A program made the position numbers and the translations under genes. Under the pieces are notes generated by a model that saw only the letters and a list, made by a program, of their open reading frames with translations, did no database searches and was not told the origin of the DNA. Positions 6,789-7,509 of a stretch of 7,509 nt of DNA are shown piece by piece; position 1 is the first letter of the stretch; every line of letters begins with the position of its first letter. The stretch spans positions 1 through 7,509 of the forward strand of contig JAEZNF010000288.1 of the NCBI GenBank assembly GCA_023441845.1, given 5' to 3'. This stretch comes from Bacillota bacterium (GTDB lineage: Bacteria; Bacillota; Clostridia; Acetivibrionales; DSM-2933).

Positions 6789-7208
6789 TTGAAATTAGAA
6801 GAAGTATTCACTGTACATGTAAAGCTGGAGAATTCTATTGCATTAAATAACCATTATGGAGATTCGGTTGTCATGATTTCGTTTACAGGGGATGTTACAG
6901 GAAAGTATTTTGAAGGCAACGTGCTCCCTGGAGGAATTGATACCCAAATCATAGGAAAGCATGGAGACAGGCATACTTTATCTGCAAGGTATATGCTTGA
7001 GGGAAAAGACTACAAAGGAGAACCCTGCAGAATATATATAGAGAATAACGGTAATATCCATAAAGAACAGAAGAATATATTATTCAGAACTTATCCTAAA
7101 ATTATAACAGACAGTAAAGCGTTGGATTGTTTAATAAAAGATATACTGATTGGAGAAGGAATAGAGACAGAGAATGGACTGGATATAAAGATATATAGAG
7201 TTATATAA
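6789..7208 (+). CDS. DUF3237 (UPF0311) family protein, unknown function
   Basis: The product is 139 residues, the usual length for this family of small beta-barrel proteins. The recognisable pattern is an N-terminal L-x-x-VFTV strand, a GDVTGKYFEGNVLPGGIDTQII-like block (about 34-55), the stretch GDRHTLSARYMLEG near 59-72, a YIENNG strand near 83-88, and a C-terminal GEGIETENG-x-x-IKIYRVI. No signal peptide or membrane segment is seen. The TTG codon at 6789 is the only usable start between the in-frame stop at 6759 and the conserved domain, and it begins as the family does (KLEEVFTV). The gene lies between the esterase and GH51, preceded by 206 bp holding possible operators, and GH51 follows after 62 bp. 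No function is established; a sugar or sugar-lactone ligand is a guess from context. Confidence 0.82.
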   Translation: MKLEEVFTVHVKLENSIALNNHYGDSVVMISFTGDVTGKYFEGNVLPGGIDTQIIGKHGDRHTLSARYMLEGKDYKGEPCRIYIENNGNIHKEQKNILFRTYPKIITDSKALDCLIKDILIGEGIETENGLDIKIYRVI

Positions 7209-7212
7209 CTCT
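7197..7212. repeat. 16-bp perfect palindrome across the DUF3237 stop codon
   Basis: AGAGTTATATAACTCT is an exact palindrome that includes the TAA stop (7206-7208). As RNA it could form only a 6-bp stem with a TATA loop, too weak to terminate. As DNA it could be a protein site ahead of the GH51 gene. A small tagct-aaa-agcta stem follows at 7217-7229. Confidence 0.4.
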
Positions 7213-7270
7213 CAATTAGCTAAAAGCTACATTAATAAACTGCTATTGATAAATTTAGGAGGCCTTACAA

Positions 7271-7509
7271 ATGTTAAAAATGGTATTGAATGCGGATATT
7301 AAAAAGGGAAAAATAAACAGGAATATCTACGGCCACTTTTCGGAACATCTTGGAAGATGTATATACGAGGGGATTTGGGTTGGAGAGGATTCTGAGATTC
7401 CAAATATAAAAGGGTACCGTACAGATGTCGTTGAAGCTCTGAAGAAACTAAAAGTGCCTAATTTAAGATGGCCGGGCGGATGTTTTGCCGATGAATATCA
7501 TTGGATGGA
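7271..7509 (+). CDS. GH51 alpha-L-arabinofuranosidase, N-terminal 79 residues (cut by window end)
   Basis: The visible part matches the start of intracellular AbfA-type GH51 enzymes: [23 protein letters not shown] (17-39), an [18 protein letters not shown] stretch (43-60) and the [13 protein letters not shown] signature (66-78). These belong to the first strands of the catalytic (beta/alpha)8 barrel. The two catalytic glutamates lie beyond the window. Full-length members are about 500 residues. There is no signal peptide, so it should release L-arabinose from imported arabinoxylo-oligosaccharides in the cytoplasm, making the backbone accessible to the GH39 xylosidase. AGGAGG at 7257-7262 lies 8 nt before ATG 7271 and fixes the start. 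The 62-bp gap after DUF3237 suggests cotranscription. Confidence 0.95.
   Translation, partial: MLKMVLNADIKKGKINRNIYGHFSEHLGRCIYEGIWVGEDSEIPNIKGYRTDVVEALKKLKVPNLRWPGGCFADEYHWM

Overview
The window comes from a low-GC Gram-positive anaerobe, most likely a clostridial plant-fibre degrader of the Ruminiclostridium/Hungateiclostridium type. The reasons are A/T-rich intergenic DNA, strong AGGAGG-type ribosome sites, an LplA/LplC-type (CUT1) sugar transporter, and a GH39 protein that from memory closely resembles Thermoanaerobacterium XynB. The genus is inferred and was not tested by a search.

All seven genes lie on the + strand. In order they are: the 3' end of an ABC sugar permease (1-464); its lipoprotein solute-binding protein (538-2094); a 235-bp structured intergenic stretch with a strong stem-loop and several further potential hairpins (2095-2329); a GH39 beta-xylosidase (2330-3838); a GH43 glycosidase with a C-terminal CBM6-like domain (3941-5362); a serine beta-lactamase-fold esterase/hydrolase (5419-6582); a 206-bp gap with two dyad-symmetric sites and a candidate promoter (6583-6788); a DUF3237 (UPF0311) protein of unknown function (6789-7208); and the first 79 codons of a GH51 alpha-L-arabinofuranosidase (7271 to the window end).

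The genes fit an import-then-digest route for decorated xylo-oligosaccharides. The binding protein catches arabino- or acetyl-xylodextrins outside the membrane and the permeases import them. GH51 and GH43 would remove arabinose side groups or xylose, the esterase would remove ester groups, and GH39 would release xylose. No enzyme whose N-terminus is visible has a signal peptide, so digestion is predicted to be cytoplasmic. No transporter ATPase is in the window; this transporter class often uses a shared MsmX-type ATPase encoded elsewhere. No regulator is present either.

The least explained parts are the DUF3237 gene, whose only possible start is a TTG poorly placed relative to the Shine-Dalgarno sequence, the role of the beta-lactamase-fold hydrolase, and the structured or palindromic noncoding segments. 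I see no tRNA, rRNA, CRISPR array, insertion sequence or attachment site.
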